Shown here one piece after another: positions 32,835 to 42,107 of a DNA stretch of 64,000 nucleotides (the stretch's first letter is position 1; the number at the start of each line of letters is the position of its first letter). The stretch is from Nitrospira sp. (GTDB lineage: Bacteria > Nitrospirota > Nitrospiria > Nitrospirales > Nitrospiraceae), in contig JAVYIN010000007.1 in assembly GCA_035968315.1 (NCBI GenBank), forward strand, positions 28,996 to 92,995, in the 5' to 3' direction. Under the pieces are notes generated by a model. That model made no database searches. It worked only from the letters and a program-made list of their open reading frames with translations, and was not told the DNA's origin. The position numbers were made by a program, and so were the translations under genes.

Positions 32835-35138
32835 GTGTTGCGGGTCAGCTATTCCAGCGGGTGGCGTCTTGTGGTGTGGGGGCTGTTCCTCGTGGGACTG
32901 CTGGCCGTCTCATGTGTCGCGGCGCCTGATTCTGCTTCTGCCCAGGTCCTTGATCGCATCGAGATCGTCGAGACACCCGGGGTGGCCGAGATTCACATTG
33001 TGTTCAATACCCGCGCGCTGTATTTGCGTCACACTCCGTCTGAAAAGGGCGATCTCATCAGGATCTTCCTCGACTTTCCAGATCTTGATCGATCCAGAAG
33101 GTTTGCGCGGGAACTGGCGGCCTCGCCTCCAAGCGATCTCGTGCCGAAGTTCTCGGTCACCTTTCCCGATCAGGCCACGAACGGCCTCTCGATTCGATTC
33201 GACAAGCCGGTTCGGTTTCGAATCAGCCAGCGGGATATGAGGAGCGCCAGCCGCATCGTCATCGCGGTCAAGTTGGATCGGCCGGTTCTCCCGCCGCCGG
33301 CTCCACCGGAAGTGAACAGGCCGCCGGCCATCGCGCCGGCAGCCAAGGGGCCGAAGCAGACTTTCGATATTCCACCGTTTCAGGCGGGGACAGATATTGA
33401 AACATATGCCGAGGATCTCATGGCCTTGGGGCGTGCCGCACAGGCGGCCGAAGAATATGAGAAGGCGGTCATGATTTATAATGCCGCGCTTAATCTTCCG
33501 CCAAACCGGCAATCCCGCGAGGCGCAAGAAATGATCGGAGTGGCTCGGGAGCAGACCGGGGATATCGGCAAGGCCAAGGCCGAGTATGAACATTATTTGA
33601 AAATCTATCCCGACGGGGAAGGCGCCGTGCGGGTGCGGCAACGAGTTGCGGCGCTGGCGGATCTTCAGCAGGCCATTGCCCAGGGCAAGGTGAAGAAGCC
33701 GGCGAAGAAGATCGACGAAATGCGCGTCTATGGCAGCATATACGAATATTATTATGGCGGCTATTCGCAGACGAAGATTACGGACAAGACCGCCAATACG
33801 ACCACGAAATTCAATCAGCAGGATCAGTCGATGCTGCAGTCCGCATTTGACGTCACCGGCCGGTATCGGAAGGACGAATACGATACCAAAATCGTCGTGC
33901 GGGGCACCCAAACCTACGACCTCTTAGCGGACACAGAGGTGCGGCGCAATGTCAACCGTCTTCGTGCCATGTATCTAGAGCATTCCAGCCAAGATTCGTA
34001 TTTCTTCCGTGTGGGCCGCCAGCCTGGTAACACGGGTGGGGTGCTCGATTTTCGATTCGATGGAGTGTGGGCACGCTATACGGCGGTTCCGCAGTTCCTG
34101 AATCTCAATCTGATCGCGGGCCAGCCAAGGCAATTCAGTCTTAGCTCGAACTATGTGCCCGACGATCCGCGAAATTTCCGCGCGGATGTAAAACGCTATT
34201 TTTACGGTGCCAATGTCGATATCGGGCCTTTGGGGCAGGCCTGGAGCGGAAATGTCTACTATATCAATCAGATGGTGAACGGCGTGGTCGATCGCCGTGC
34301 GGTGGGGACCGAGGTGCGCTATGCTTCGAACGGCAAGAATGCGTTTGGCCTGGTCGACTACGATGTGTCCTATGGGGTGCTCAATGTGGCGATGCTCAAT
34401 GGCAGCTGGGTGACTGAAGGCACCACCGTCACGGTCCTGGCTGACCATCGCAAAACGCCCTATCTGCAGACGACCAATGCGCTCTACAGTGTGCCGGGCG
34501 CCTCCCTGGATCATATCAATTCCACCAACGCGGATTTGTTGCGGGCACAAGCCGCCGCCGTGACGGCGACCAGCGATCTGTTCATGCTCGGCATGCTCCG
34601 CGCGGTCACGACGCAATGGCAAGTGGGCGGAGATGTCCGTCTCAACCGCATATCCGGAACCGGACAGTCGAATTGTTTGGTCATTTTGCCGGGGACGAGC
34701 ACCCTCTTCCTCAATCCGAATGCGACGACGGATGCGCCCTGCACCTTGCAAGCTCTTCCCGGGACTGGCAATATCTGGACCTATACCGCACAGGCGATTG
34801 GCGCGAATTTTCCGTTCGAGAGCACGACGTTCGTGGCCAATGCCAGTTACATCGCAAGCCCGGCCTACCGCGGCCAGTCGCTGACGCTCAATACCTTGGC
34901 TCGGTTGGGGCCGCAGTGGCAGTTCGACACGTTCGTGATTTTGTATCACCAAAAGGATGACCTTCACGTTGAGTTGTATCGTGTCACGCCGACGATCCGG
35001 ATGGATTATCGGTTCTTGAATAGCTGGACGATCGAAGGGTCGGCCGGTGTCGAAAAAACGTTCACGACAAGCCCCGCTCAGAAGGACTCGACGACGCGCG
35101 AGTTCTTTTTTCTCGGGCTGCGGTGGGATTTTTCTTAA
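32835..35138 (+). CDS. Outer-membrane beta-barrel protein with AMIN-like and TPR regions (porin-cytochrome partner candidate)
   Basis: 767 residues. A signal peptide (about 10-36) is followed by an AMIN-like beta domain (about 38-148, VLDRIEIVETPGVAEIHIVF to FRISQRDMRSASRIVIAVK), a Pro-rich linker, TPR-like helices (about 165-270, including AEEYEKAVMIYNAALNLPP), then about 460 residues of alternating beta-strands ending FFFLGLRWDFS, an outer-membrane barrel terminus. It stands between the 22-haem cytochrome and ccmA, 2 bases from the latter. A barrel next to multihaem cytochromes suggests a porin-cytochrome conduit; AMIN and TPR parts could dock on peptidoglycan and the cytochromes. GTG (32835) or TTG (32838) starts follow AGGGGAG. 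Confidence 0.75.
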   Translation: MLRVSYSSGWRLVVWGLFLVGLLAVSCVAAPDSASAQVLDRIEIVETPGVAEIHIVFNTRALYLRHTPSEKGDLIRIFLDFPDLDRSRRFARELAASPPSDLVPKFSVTFPDQATNGLSIRFDKPVRFRISQRDMRSASRIVIAVKLDRPVLPPPAPPEVNRPPAIAPAAKGPKQTFDIPPFQAGTDIETYAEDLMALGRAAQAAEEYEKAVMIYNAALNLPPNRQSREAQEMIGVAREQTGDIGKAKAEYEHYLKIYPDGEGAVRVRQRVAALADLQQAIAQGKVKKPAKKIDEMRVYGSIYEYYYGGYSQTKITDKTANTTTKFNQQDQSMLQSAFDVTGRYRKDEYDTKIVVRGTQTYDLLADTEVRRNVNRLRAMYLEHSSQDSYFFRVGRQPGNTGGVLDFRFDGVWARYTAVPQFLNLNLIAGQPRQFSLSSNYVPDDPRNFRADVKRYFYGANVDIGPLGQAWSGNVYYINQMVNGVVDRRAVGTEVRYASNGKNAFGLVDYDVSYGVLNVAMLNGSWVTEGTTVTVLADHRKTPYLQTTNALYSVPGASLDHINSTNADLLRAQAAAVTATSDLFMLGMLRAVTTQWQVGGDVRLNRISGTGQSNCLVILPGTSTLFLNPNATTDAPCTLQALPGTGNIWTYTAQAIGANFPFESTTFVANASYIASPAYRGQSLTLNTLARLGPQWQFDTFVILYHQKDDLHVELYRVTPTIRMDYRFLNSWTIEGSAGVEKTFTTSPAQKDSTTREFFFLGLRWDFS

Positions 35139-35140
35139 CG

Positions 35141-35761
35141 ATGCTGGATATCGCTGAGCTCAGTTGTCATCGTGGGGATCGGACGCTGTTCGGGCCCTTG
35201 AGCCTATCGCTGCCGGCCGGACGACTGTTGTCGGTCGAAGGGCCGAACGGGTGCGGCAAGACCACCTTCCTGCGGGCTCTCTGCGGGTTGACGACGCCGG
35301 ATCATGGGACGATCCGTTGGCAAGGCCGGGACATTGCCGAGCAGCGTGAGCGTTTCGTGTCCCACGTCCTCTATATCGGTCATCGCAACGGCCTGAAAGA
35401 CGAATTGAGTCCGATGGAGAACGTGCAGGCGGCGCTGCACATTGCCGGCCATGCGGTCACAAGCGAGGCTGTGCGTGCGGCCTTGGATTCCGTCGGGCTC
35501 GGCTCCTCCTGTCATCAGTTACCGGCCAAAGTGCTGTCGGAAGGGCAGAAGCGCCGGGTGGCGCTGGCCCGCCTCTGGTGCAGCGAGCAACTGCTCTGGG
35601 TGCTGGACGAGCCGTTGACGGCGCTGGATGCGCAGTCCTCCCGGTTGCTTCGGGACCGATTACAGCAGCATGTCGCACAGGGAGGGCTGGTGGTGGTGGC
35701 CACGCATCAGGCGATCGGGCTGGATGAGTCTGTTGTCCAGCAGCTCAGGCTTGGCGAATGA
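35141..35761 (+). CDS. ccmA: Cytochrome c maturation ABC ATPase CcmA
   Basis: ATPase of the CcmAB(CD) complex that releases haem-loaded CcmE in system I cytochrome c maturation. From ATG 35141 it has 206 residues with Walker A GPNGCGKTT (about 34-42), the family signature LSEGQKRRVALARL and Walker B LLWVLDEPLTALD, then the switch His in VVVATHQ. It begins 2 bases after the barrel gene and overlaps ccmB by ATGA. An upstream in-frame GTG at 35123 would overlap the barrel gene. Confidence 0.95.
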   Translation: MLDIAELSCHRGDRTLFGPLSLSLPAGRLLSVEGPNGCGKTTFLRALCGLTTPDHGTIRWQGRDIAEQRERFVSHVLYIGHRNGLKDELSPMENVQAALHIAGHAVTSEAVRAALDSVGLGSSCHQLPAKVLSEGQKRRVALARLWCSEQLLWVLDEPLTALDAQSSRLLRDRLQQHVAQGGLVVVATHQAIGLDESVVQQLRLGE

Positions 35762-36441
35762 CTTCATCAGGGATGATGGCGACAGTGCTGAGTCTGATGC
35801 GGCGCGACCTGCTGCTGGCCTGGCGCCGCCGTGCGGATCTCGCGACCACGCTCTTCTTTTTTGTGATCGTGGCCAGTCTGTTTCCGTTGGGCGTGGGGCC
35901 GGAACCTGCCGTCTTGCGGACGATTGCGCCGGGCGTGTTGTGGATTGCGGCTCTCCTCTCCAGTCTGTTGTCACTCGGGCGATTGTTTTCGGTCGATTAC
36001 CAAGATGGGACGCTTGAGCAGATGATGTTGGTCCCGCAGCCATTGGCCGCGCTCGTGTTCGGGAAAATTGCCGCCCATTGGCTTGTGGCGGGGCTGCCGG
36101 TTGTGGTGCTGTCTCCATTGATCGGGCTTCAGTTCGGGTTAAGCGGGGAGGCGATCGTGATTCTGAGCCTATCCCTCCTGCTCGGAACTCCGACCTTGAG
36201 TCTGGTGGGGGCGATCGGCGCGGCGCTCACGTTGGGAGTTCGAGGAAGCCATCTCTTGAGCGCGCTGCTGGTGCTGCCCCTGTTCGTGCCGGTCCTCATA
36301 TTCGGCGCGGGGGCTGTGGCGAGCAGTGAGGCGGGCATGGGAGCAGAGGGACATCTTTCGCTGCTGGGGGCCTGTGCCGTGCTGGCGGTTCCGTTTGCAC
36401 CCTGGGCGACCGCGGCGGCGTTGCGGATCGCGGTGGAGTAA
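35758..36441 (+). CDS. ccmB: Haem exporter membrane subunit CcmB
   Basis: 227-residue inner-membrane protein with six hydrophobic helices. The typical N-terminal LMRRDLLLAWRRRADLATTLFFFVIV and the LFSVDYQDGTLEQMMLVPQPL loop identify CcmB, the permease partner of CcmA. It overlaps ccmA by 4 bases and is followed 9 bases later by ccmC. Confidence 0.95.
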   Translation: MTSSGMMATVLSLMRRDLLLAWRRRADLATTLFFFVIVASLFPLGVGPEPAVLRTIAPGVLWIAALLSSLLSLGRLFSVDYQDGTLEQMMLVPQPLAALVFGKIAAHWLVAGLPVVVLSPLIGLQFGLSGEAIVILSLSLLLGTPTLSLVGAIGAALTLGVRGSHLLSALLVLPLFVPVLIFGAGAVASSEAGMGAEGHLSLLGACAVLAVPFAPWATAAALRIAVE

Positions 36442-36450
36442 GATCACGGG

Positions 36451-37194
36451 ATGAAGAGGGATCGTATCAACTGGTTTCAGTGGTCTTCGCCACAGGCGCT
36501 GTACCCGTTTGCCGGGAACCTGATTCCCTGGCTCGCGGTCTTGTCAGCCGCGTGTATCCTGGCAGGCCTGTATATGGGATTGCTGGTGGCGCCGACCGAC
36601 TTCCAGCAAGGCGATTCATACCGCATTATTTTTGTGCATGTGCCGGCAGCCTGGATGTCCATGTTTCTCTATGTCGTAATGGCGGGGTGGGCGGCCGTGG
36701 GGCTGGGATTGAAGGCGCGCCCGTCGTTTATGATGGCCCAGGCGATTGCTCCGACCGGGGCGCTGTTCACGTTCCTGGCTCTGTTCACCGGGGCCTTCTG
36801 GGGGAAACCGACGTGGGGGGCCTGGTGGGTGTGGGATGCACGGCTGACCTCCGAACTGATCCTGCTCTTCCAATATGCCGGGGTGATGCTGCTCCACGCC
36901 TCGATCGACGATCTCCGGCGCGCCGACCGCGCGAGCGCCGTGCTGGCCCTGGTGGGTGTCGTGAATGTGCCGATCATTTATTTCTCCGTGCGCTGGTGGA
37001 ATACGCTCCATCAAGGCGCGTCGATCAGCATGACCGCGGCGCCCAAGATGGCGGCGACGATGCTGGCAGCGATGGGGATCATGGCGGTGGGAATGTGGCT
37101 GTACAGCGCGGCGGTCACGCTGATGCGTGTCCGGTGCATCATTCTTGAACGTGAGCGGCACGCCTCCTGGGTGCAGACGGAGAGGGGAGCCTGA
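36451..37194 (+). CDS. ccmC: Haem-handling protein CcmC
   Basis: 247-residue member of the haem-handling family that loads haem onto CcmE. Six membrane helices are visible; the tryptophan-rich haem-binding signature is [12 protein letters not shown] (about 122-133), and periplasmic histidines flank it (H63 in FVHVPAAW and one near residue 186 in NTLHQG). It overlaps ccmD by 1-2 codons (TGATG). Confidence 0.96.
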   Translation: MKRDRINWFQWSSPQALYPFAGNLIPWLAVLSAACILAGLYMGLLVAPTDFQQGDSYRIIFVHVPAAWMSMFLYVVMAGWAAVGLGLKARPSFMMAQAIAPTGALFTFLALFTGAFWGKPTWGAWWVWDARLTSELILLFQYAGVMLLHASIDDLRRADRASAVLALVGVVNVPIIYFSVRWWNTLHQGASISMTAAPKMAATMLAAMGIMAVGMWLYSAAVTLMRVRCIILERERHASWVQTERGA

Positions 37195-37373
37195 TGCAGT
37201 GGCAGAGCCTCAGCGAGTTTCTGGCGATGGGCGGGTATGGAATGTATGTGTGGCCGTCGTTCGGGATGACGGCGGTCTGCCTCATAGGGGAAATCCTTGC
37301 CCTTCGTCGGCGACAGGCGGCGGCCCGCGCCGCACTGGCTCCATCATCCGCATCGATGGACATCGCATCATGA
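37194..37373 (+). CDS. ccmD: Small haem exporter protein CcmD
   Basis: 59-residue membrane protein recognised by position and shape: short N terminus with [16 protein letters not shown], a single helix ([14 protein letters not shown]) and a basic Ala-rich tail. CcmD helps CcmC and CcmE release haem. It overlaps both ccmC and ccmE at start and stop codons, as in other ccm operons. Confidence 0.9.
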   Translation: MQWQSLSEFLAMGGYGMYVWPSFGMTAVCLIGEILALRRRQAAARAALAPSSASMDIAS

Positions 37374-37849
37374 CACCGAGACACACACGTTTTTCCATGA
37401 TCGGTCTTGGCCTGGTGGCGTTGGGCATCGCCGCGGCCTTGGTGCTGAACGCCTTCAATTCCAATCTCGTGTTCTTTTTCACGCCGACGCAGGTGGCGAA
37501 CGGAGAAGCTCCGAAGGGGCGGAGTTTCCGCATCGGCGGCTTGGTCGAAGCGGGGACGCTGGCTCGCGAGGGCGATGGCCTCACGGTGCATTTCATTGTG
37601 ACAGACACGGTGAAACGCATTCCTGTCACCTATAAGGGCATTCTTCCGGATTTGTTCAAGGAAGGAAAGGGCGCGGTGGCGCAGGGGCAGTTAGGGGCTG
37701 ACGGTACCTTTGTCGCCACCGAAGTGTTGGCCAAGCACGATGAGAATTACATGCCGCCCGAAGCAGCTGAGGCCATTGCGAAAGCGAAGAAGTCCGGCGC
37801 GCAGAGCAGCACCACGCTGACGGCGCCGCCGGAGAGGACTGGCCCATGA
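37370..37849 (+). CDS. ccmE: Periplasmic haem chaperone CcmE
   Basis: 159-residue haem chaperone with one N-terminal membrane anchor (about 10-30) and an OB-fold periplasmic domain. The covalent haem-binding site is intact: His123 in [12 protein letters not shown] with Tyr127. The start at 37370 overlaps ccmD (ATGA), making the chain of coupled genes continuous. Earlier in-frame starts would run through ccmD and are not used. Confidence 0.96.
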   Translation: MTPRHTRFSMIGLGLVALGIAAALVLNAFNSNLVFFFTPTQVANGEAPKGRSFRIGGLVEAGTLAREGDGLTVHFIVTDTVKRIPVTYKGILPDLFKEGKGAVAQGQLGADGTFVATEVLAKHDENYMPPEAAEAIAKAKKSGAQSSTTLTAPPERTGP

Positions 37850-39837
37850 TTCCTGAAGTCGGCCATTTTGCCTTGATCCTCGCGCTCTGTGTGGCGTTGG
37901 TGCAGGGAATCCTGCCCATCTATGGCGCCGCGGCCGGGAGTCCGGTCTTGATGTCCGTCGCGAAACCGGCGGCGCGCACGCAGTTTCTGTTGGTCTTGAC
38001 CGCTTTCTGTTGCCTCGGCTACGCCTTTGCCGACAAAGATTTTTCGGTCCTCTATGTCGCGGCCAATGCCAACTCGCAATTGCCGCTGCATTATCGGCTT
38101 GCCGCCATCTGGGGCGCGCACGAAGGCTCCCTGCTGTTGTGGACCTTCATCCTGACGCTCTGGATGTTCGCCGTGACGCTGTTCTCCACCCATCTGCCGG
38201 AGACGATGCGCGCGCGGATTCTCGGGGTGATGGGCTTGGTCAGCGTGGGGTTTCTTCTGTTCATGTTGACCGTGTCGAATCCGTTTGAGCGATTGATTCC
38301 CGCCGCGCCCGATGGCCGTGATCTGAATCCTCTGCTGCAAGATCCCGGCATGGTCATGCACCCGCCGATGCTTTATATGGGCTATGTCGGATTCTCCGTG
38401 GCCTTCGCCTTTGCCATTGCGGCGTTGCTGGGGGGCAATCTCGATGCGGCCTGGGCCCGCTGGTCGCGCCCCTGGACGACGGTGGCCTGGTGTTTCCTGA
38501 CGGTCGGCATCGCGCTGGGCAGCGGCTGGGCCTACTACGAACTGGGCTGGGGCGGCTGGTGGTTTTGGGATCCAGTTGAAAATGCGTCATTTATGCCCTG
38601 GCTGGCCGGAACGGCATTGATGCATTCGCTCGCCGTCACGGATAAACGGGGCGGGTTCAAGGTCTGGACGGTCTTGCTGGCGATCATGGCATTTTCCCTG
38701 AGCCTGCTCGGGACATTCCTGGTGCGCTCCGGTGTCCTGACGTCGGTCCATGCCTTTGCGACGGATCCGAAGCGCGGACTCTTCATTCTGGCGTTCCTGG
38801 CGGTCGTCATCGGCGGGTCGCTGCTGCTCTATGCCTGGCGGGCGCCGCGTGTGGGGTTGGGCGGGGGATTCGATCTCGTCTCGCGTGAGTCGATGCTCCT
38901 GGCTAACAATGTGTTGCTGGTTGTGGCCATGGGATCGGTGCTGTTGGGGACCTTGTACCCGCTGTTTCTGGATGCGTTGGGATTAGGCAAGATTTCCGTC
39001 GGTCCCCCCTATTTCGATACGGTGTTCGTCCCGCTCATGACGCCCGCCCTCTTTCTGATGGGGATCGGTCCCATCGCGCAATGGAAGAAGGCGAGCCTGC
39101 CGGATTTGGCCATGCGTCTGCGCTGGGCCTTCGGGGCCAGTGTGGTGACCGCCCTGCTGCTGCCATTGGCGCTGGGCAAGTGGACGCCGCTTCTCAGCCT
39201 GGGGCTGCTGTTGCCGGCATGGATTGTGACGACGACTCTCGTGAACCTTCGGGAACGAGCGAGCCATCTTGCCGGCACGACGCTCGTGAGCGGGCTGGCG
39301 GCTCTTCCTCGGGCCTATTGGGGCATGGTGCTCGCGCATTGCGGCATCGCCGTTTTTATTGTCGGCGTGACGATGGTCAAAGGGTTTGAGGTGGAGCAGG
39401 ATCTGCGAATGAATGTCGGGGAGACGGCGACGATCGGCGGCTACACCTTCCGATTCGACGGGGCGCAGGACGTGAAAGGGCCGAACTACCGGGCGGCGCG
39501 CGGCACCTTCCATGTGACCAAGGACGGGCGTGATGTCACGGTGATGTATCCGGAGAAGCGGCTCTACTCCGTTCAAAATCAAACCATGACCGAAGCCGCG
39601 ATCGATTCAGGCCTGTGGCGTGACCTGTATGTCTCATTGGGCGAGCCGCTCGCGGCTGGCGCCTGGAGCGTGCGGCTCTACCATAAACCCTGTGTGGATT
39701 GGATTTGGGGCGGGTGCTTGATCATGGCACTGGGCGGCCTGTTGGCCGTGAGCGATCGACGGTATCGGCTGGCCTGGCGCCGGGAACGGCCAGAGGAGCC
39801 GGAGGCGCGTCACCCTCTGAGCAAGCGTGTGGCATGA
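37846..39837 (+). CDS. ccmF: Cytochrome c haem ligation protein CcmF
   Basis: 663-residue polytopic protein, the core of the system I haem ligase. The WWD signature [20 protein letters not shown] lies about residues 230-250, with conserved periplasmic histidines in the flanking loops ([34 protein letters not shown]). Length and helix content match CcmF. It overlaps both neighbours by 4 bases. Confidence 0.97.
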   Translation: MIPEVGHFALILALCVALVQGILPIYGAAAGSPVLMSVAKPAARTQFLLVLTAFCCLGYAFADKDFSVLYVAANANSQLPLHYRLAAIWGAHEGSLLLWTFILTLWMFAVTLFSTHLPETMRARILGVMGLVSVGFLLFMLTVSNPFERLIPAAPDGRDLNPLLQDPGMVMHPPMLYMGYVGFSVAFAFAIAALLGGNLDAAWARWSRPWTTVAWCFLTVGIALGSGWAYYELGWGGWWFWDPVENASFMPWLAGTALMHSLAVTDKRGGFKVWTVLLAIMAFSLSLLGTFLVRSGVLTSVHAFATDPKRGLFILAFLAVVIGGSLLLYAWRAPRVGLGGGFDLVSRESMLLANNVLLVVAMGSVLLGTLYPLFLDALGLGKISVGPPYFDTVFVPLMTPALFLMGIGPIAQWKKASLPDLAMRLRWAFGASVVTALLLPLALGKWTPLLSLGLLLPAWIVTTTLVNLRERASHLAGTTLVSGLAALPRAYWGMVLAHCGIAVFIVGVTMVKGFEVEQDLRMNVGETATIGGYTFRFDGAQDVKGPNYRAARGTFHVTKDGRDVTVMYPEKRLYSVQNQTMTEAAIDSGLWRDLYVSLGEPLAAGAWSVRLYHKPCVDWIWGGCLIMALGGLLAVSDRRYRLAWRRERPEEPEARHPLSKRVA

Positions 39838-40361
39838 AACGGTTTCTACTGCCTTTGGCCATCTTTGCAGTACTGGTGGGATTCCTGGCGGTCGGACTGA
39901 CCCTGAACCCCAGGGAAGTGCCGTCCCCGTTGGTCGGAAAGCCGGCTCCGGCGTTTCGCCTGCCGCAATTGCACGATCAAGAGAAGACCTTCGCTCCGTC
40001 TGATATGACCGGCCAGGTGTGGCTGTTAAATGTGTGGGCGTCCTGGTGCGGCGGCTGCAAGGAAGAACATCCGGTCCTGATGCGCATGGCGCAGGCGGGG
40101 AATGTGCCGATCTATGGCATGGACTATAAGGATCGCCGCGAGGATGCTCTGAGCTGGCTGCGGCGGCAGGGGAATCCCTATCCCGTGACGGCCGTTGACG
40201 CAGAGGGGCGGATCGGCATCGATTACGGCGTGTACGGGGTGCCCGAAACCTATGTGATCGATAAGCAGGGCGTCATTCGCTACAAACAGATCGGACCCTT
40301 GGATGACGAGGTGGTCGCCAAGACGATCCTGCCGCTGGTCAAGGAGCTGCAAGCACAATGA
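39834..40361 (+). CDS. ccmG: Thiol:disulfide interchange protein CcmG/DsbE
   Basis: 175-residue membrane-tethered thioredoxin that keeps apocytochrome CxxCH cysteines reduced. An N-terminal anchor (about 3-22) precedes the fold, with WASWCGGCKEEHP (Cys72, Cys75) and cis-Pro in GVYGVPETYVID. The usual CcmG active site is WCxxC with an acidic partner nearby, consistent here. The start at 39834 overlaps ccmF. Confidence 0.95.
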   Translation: MKRFLLPLAIFAVLVGFLAVGLTLNPREVPSPLVGKPAPAFRLPQLHDQEKTFAPSDMTGQVWLLNVWASWCGGCKEEHPVLMRMAQAGNVPIYGMDYKDRREDALSWLRRQGNPYPVTAVDAEGRIGIDYGVYGVPETYVIDKQGVIRYKQIGPLDDEVVAKTILPLVKELQAQ

Positions 40362-40819
40362 GATGGCTGGTGTGCATGGCTCTGCTGCTCCCGGCGCTGG
40401 CCTGGGCTGGGGAAGCCAAGCCGTTGGCCGAGGACCCGGTGGCTGAGGCGCGGCTGAAGCATCTGGCCGTCGAACTCCGGTGCCTGGTCTGCCAAAACCA
40501 AACCCTGGCGGACTCGAATGCTCCGCTCGCGGAAGATTTGCGGCGCGAGGTGCGGGAGATGATCGCCAAGAACATGAGCGACCAGGAGATCATCGACTTT
40601 CTCGTGCAGCGGTATGGCGACTTCGTCCTCTACCGGCCGCCGGTGAAAGCCACCACCACCCTCCTCTGGATCGGGCCCTTTCTCTTGCTCGCGGGAGGCG
40701 GGATGGCGCTCGTGCTGGTGTTGCGGCGCCGCGGACAGGCGGTGACGGATGCGCCGGTGACCGAGGAAGAGCACAGACGAGTCGAACAGCTCTTGTCACA
40801 CGGAGAGAAACGATCATGA
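40358..40819 (+). CDS. ccmH: Cytochrome c maturation protein CcmH (CycL)
   Basis: 153-residue thiol-redox partner in haem ligation. Signal peptide (about 1-18), the LRCLVCQNQTLADSNAPLA motif with Cys42 and Cys45, a three-helix periplasmic domain (IDFLVQRYGDFVLYRPP), and a C-terminal membrane helix. It lacks the TPR part found in fused E. coli CcmH; that part is the separate ccmI gene next door. It overlaps both neighbours. Confidence 0.96.
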   Translation: MRWLVCMALLLPALAWAGEAKPLAEDPVAEARLKHLAVELRCLVCQNQTLADSNAPLAEDLRREVREMIAKNMSDQEIIDFLVQRYGDFVLYRPPVKATTTLLWIGPFLLLAGGGMALVLVLRRRGQAVTDAPVTEEEHRRVEQLLSHGEKRS

Positions 40820-42093
40820 CGCTCGTATTTTGGTTGATCGCCTGGGCCATGACGCTCCTCGTGCTCGGCTTGCTGCTCTGGCCCATACTCAAGCGGCAGG
40901 AATCGACCGCGCAGGAAGAGGGGGAAAAAACCCTGTCGGTCTATCGCCAGCAATTCGCCGAATTGGAGCAAGACCATCGGCATGCGGCGTTGACGGACGA
41001 ACAGTATCAACAGTCCAAGCGAGAGCTGGAACGCCGGCTGTTGGAAGAGACCGGGCCGGTCGCGCCGACTCCTGCGGCGACACGGCAGCCGGTCAATCGC
41101 CTGGCGATTGCCGTGGCTCTGGCGGTCGTCATTCCGACGCTTGGCGGAGTGTTGTACTGGAAGCTGGGCAATCCGCTGGCGATCACCCATCCCACGGCCT
41201 CTTCGCCGGTCGCGCAAGGGAGGGACGACTCCGATCATCAAACATCGGAGGGGCTCGACGCGCTGTCAGAAAAATTGAAGAAGAAGCTGGAGCAGAATCC
41301 GAACGACGGTGTGGGATGGGCGCTCCTGGCACGATCCTATGCGGAAATCGGCCGGCATGCCGATGCGGTGCCGATATACGAGAAGGCCATGACGCTGATA
41401 CCTGACGATCCCCAGTTGCTTGCCGACTATGCCGACGCGCTCGGGATGCTGCAGGGCCGCACGCTAAACGGGAAGCCGGAGCAGTTAATTCAGCAGGCGC
41501 TGAAGATCGATCCGAAGCATGTGAAGTCCTTGATGCTGGCTGGCACTATCGCATTCGATCGACGGGAGTTCGGTCAAGCGGCGCAATATTGGGAGCGGGC
41601 CCAGGCGAACCTTTCCGCCGATGTGGACAGTGAGGCGAAGCAGGAACTGCTGGCCGCGATCACCGAGGCGAAAGGGCTGGCGGCCGGGAAGCCCGCAGCC
41701 GCGAATGTAGCAGGAACCTCCGTGGCGCCATCGAAGCCAAGCGGGCAGGCAGCCGCCATCAGCGGCATGGTGACCCTGGCGCCCGCTCTCGCGGCGAAAG
41801 GCGCGCCGACCGATACCCTCTTCGTCTTCGCCCGAGAAATGAATGGTCCGCCCATGCCGGTGTCGATCGTGCGCGCGACGAAGAAAGAGCTACCCTTTAC
41901 GTTCACGCTCGATGACTCGACCAGTCCTATGCCGTCGAGAACACTCTCCGATGTGGGGAGCGTGGTGATCGTGGCGCGGCTCTCCAAGTCCGGAGAGGCG
42001 AAGGCGTCGAGCGGCGATTTGCAGGGGATGAGCCAGCCGGTGAAACCGGGCGCCAAGCAGGTCACGGTCGTCATCGATCAAGAAGTGCCGTAG
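40816..42093 (+). CDS. ccmI: Cytochrome c maturation protein CcmI (CycH)
   Basis: 425-residue apocytochrome chaperone. Two N-terminal membrane helices (about 3-25 and 95-115) flank a cytoplasmic leucine-zipper-like loop; TPR units follow (about 150-280, GVGWALLARSYAEIGRHADA and related), then a beta-rich C-terminal domain (SGMVTLAPALAAKGAPTDTL). CcmI captures apocytochrome C termini for CcmFH, which fits the nearby multihaem cytochromes. The start at 40816 overlaps ccmH by ATGA. Confidence 0.94.
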   Translation: MTLVFWLIAWAMTLLVLGLLLWPILKRQESTAQEEGEKTLSVYRQQFAELEQDHRHAALTDEQYQQSKRELERRLLEETGPVAPTPAATRQPVNRLAIAVALAVVIPTLGGVLYWKLGNPLAITHPTASSPVAQGRDDSDHQTSEGLDALSEKLKKKLEQNPNDGVGWALLARSYAEIGRHADAVPIYEKAMTLIPDDPQLLADYADALGMLQGRTLNGKPEQLIQQALKIDPKHVKSLMLAGTIAFDRREFGQAAQYWERAQANLSADVDSEAKQELLAAITEAKGLAAGKPAAANVAGTSVAPSKPSGQAAAISGMVTLAPALAAKGAPTDTLFVFAREMNGPPMPVSIVRATKKELPFTFTLDDSTSPMPSRTLSDVGSVVIVARLSKSGEAKASSGDLQGMSQPVKPGAKQVTVVIDQEVP

Positions 42094-42107
42094 TCCGGGA
42101 GGACCCG

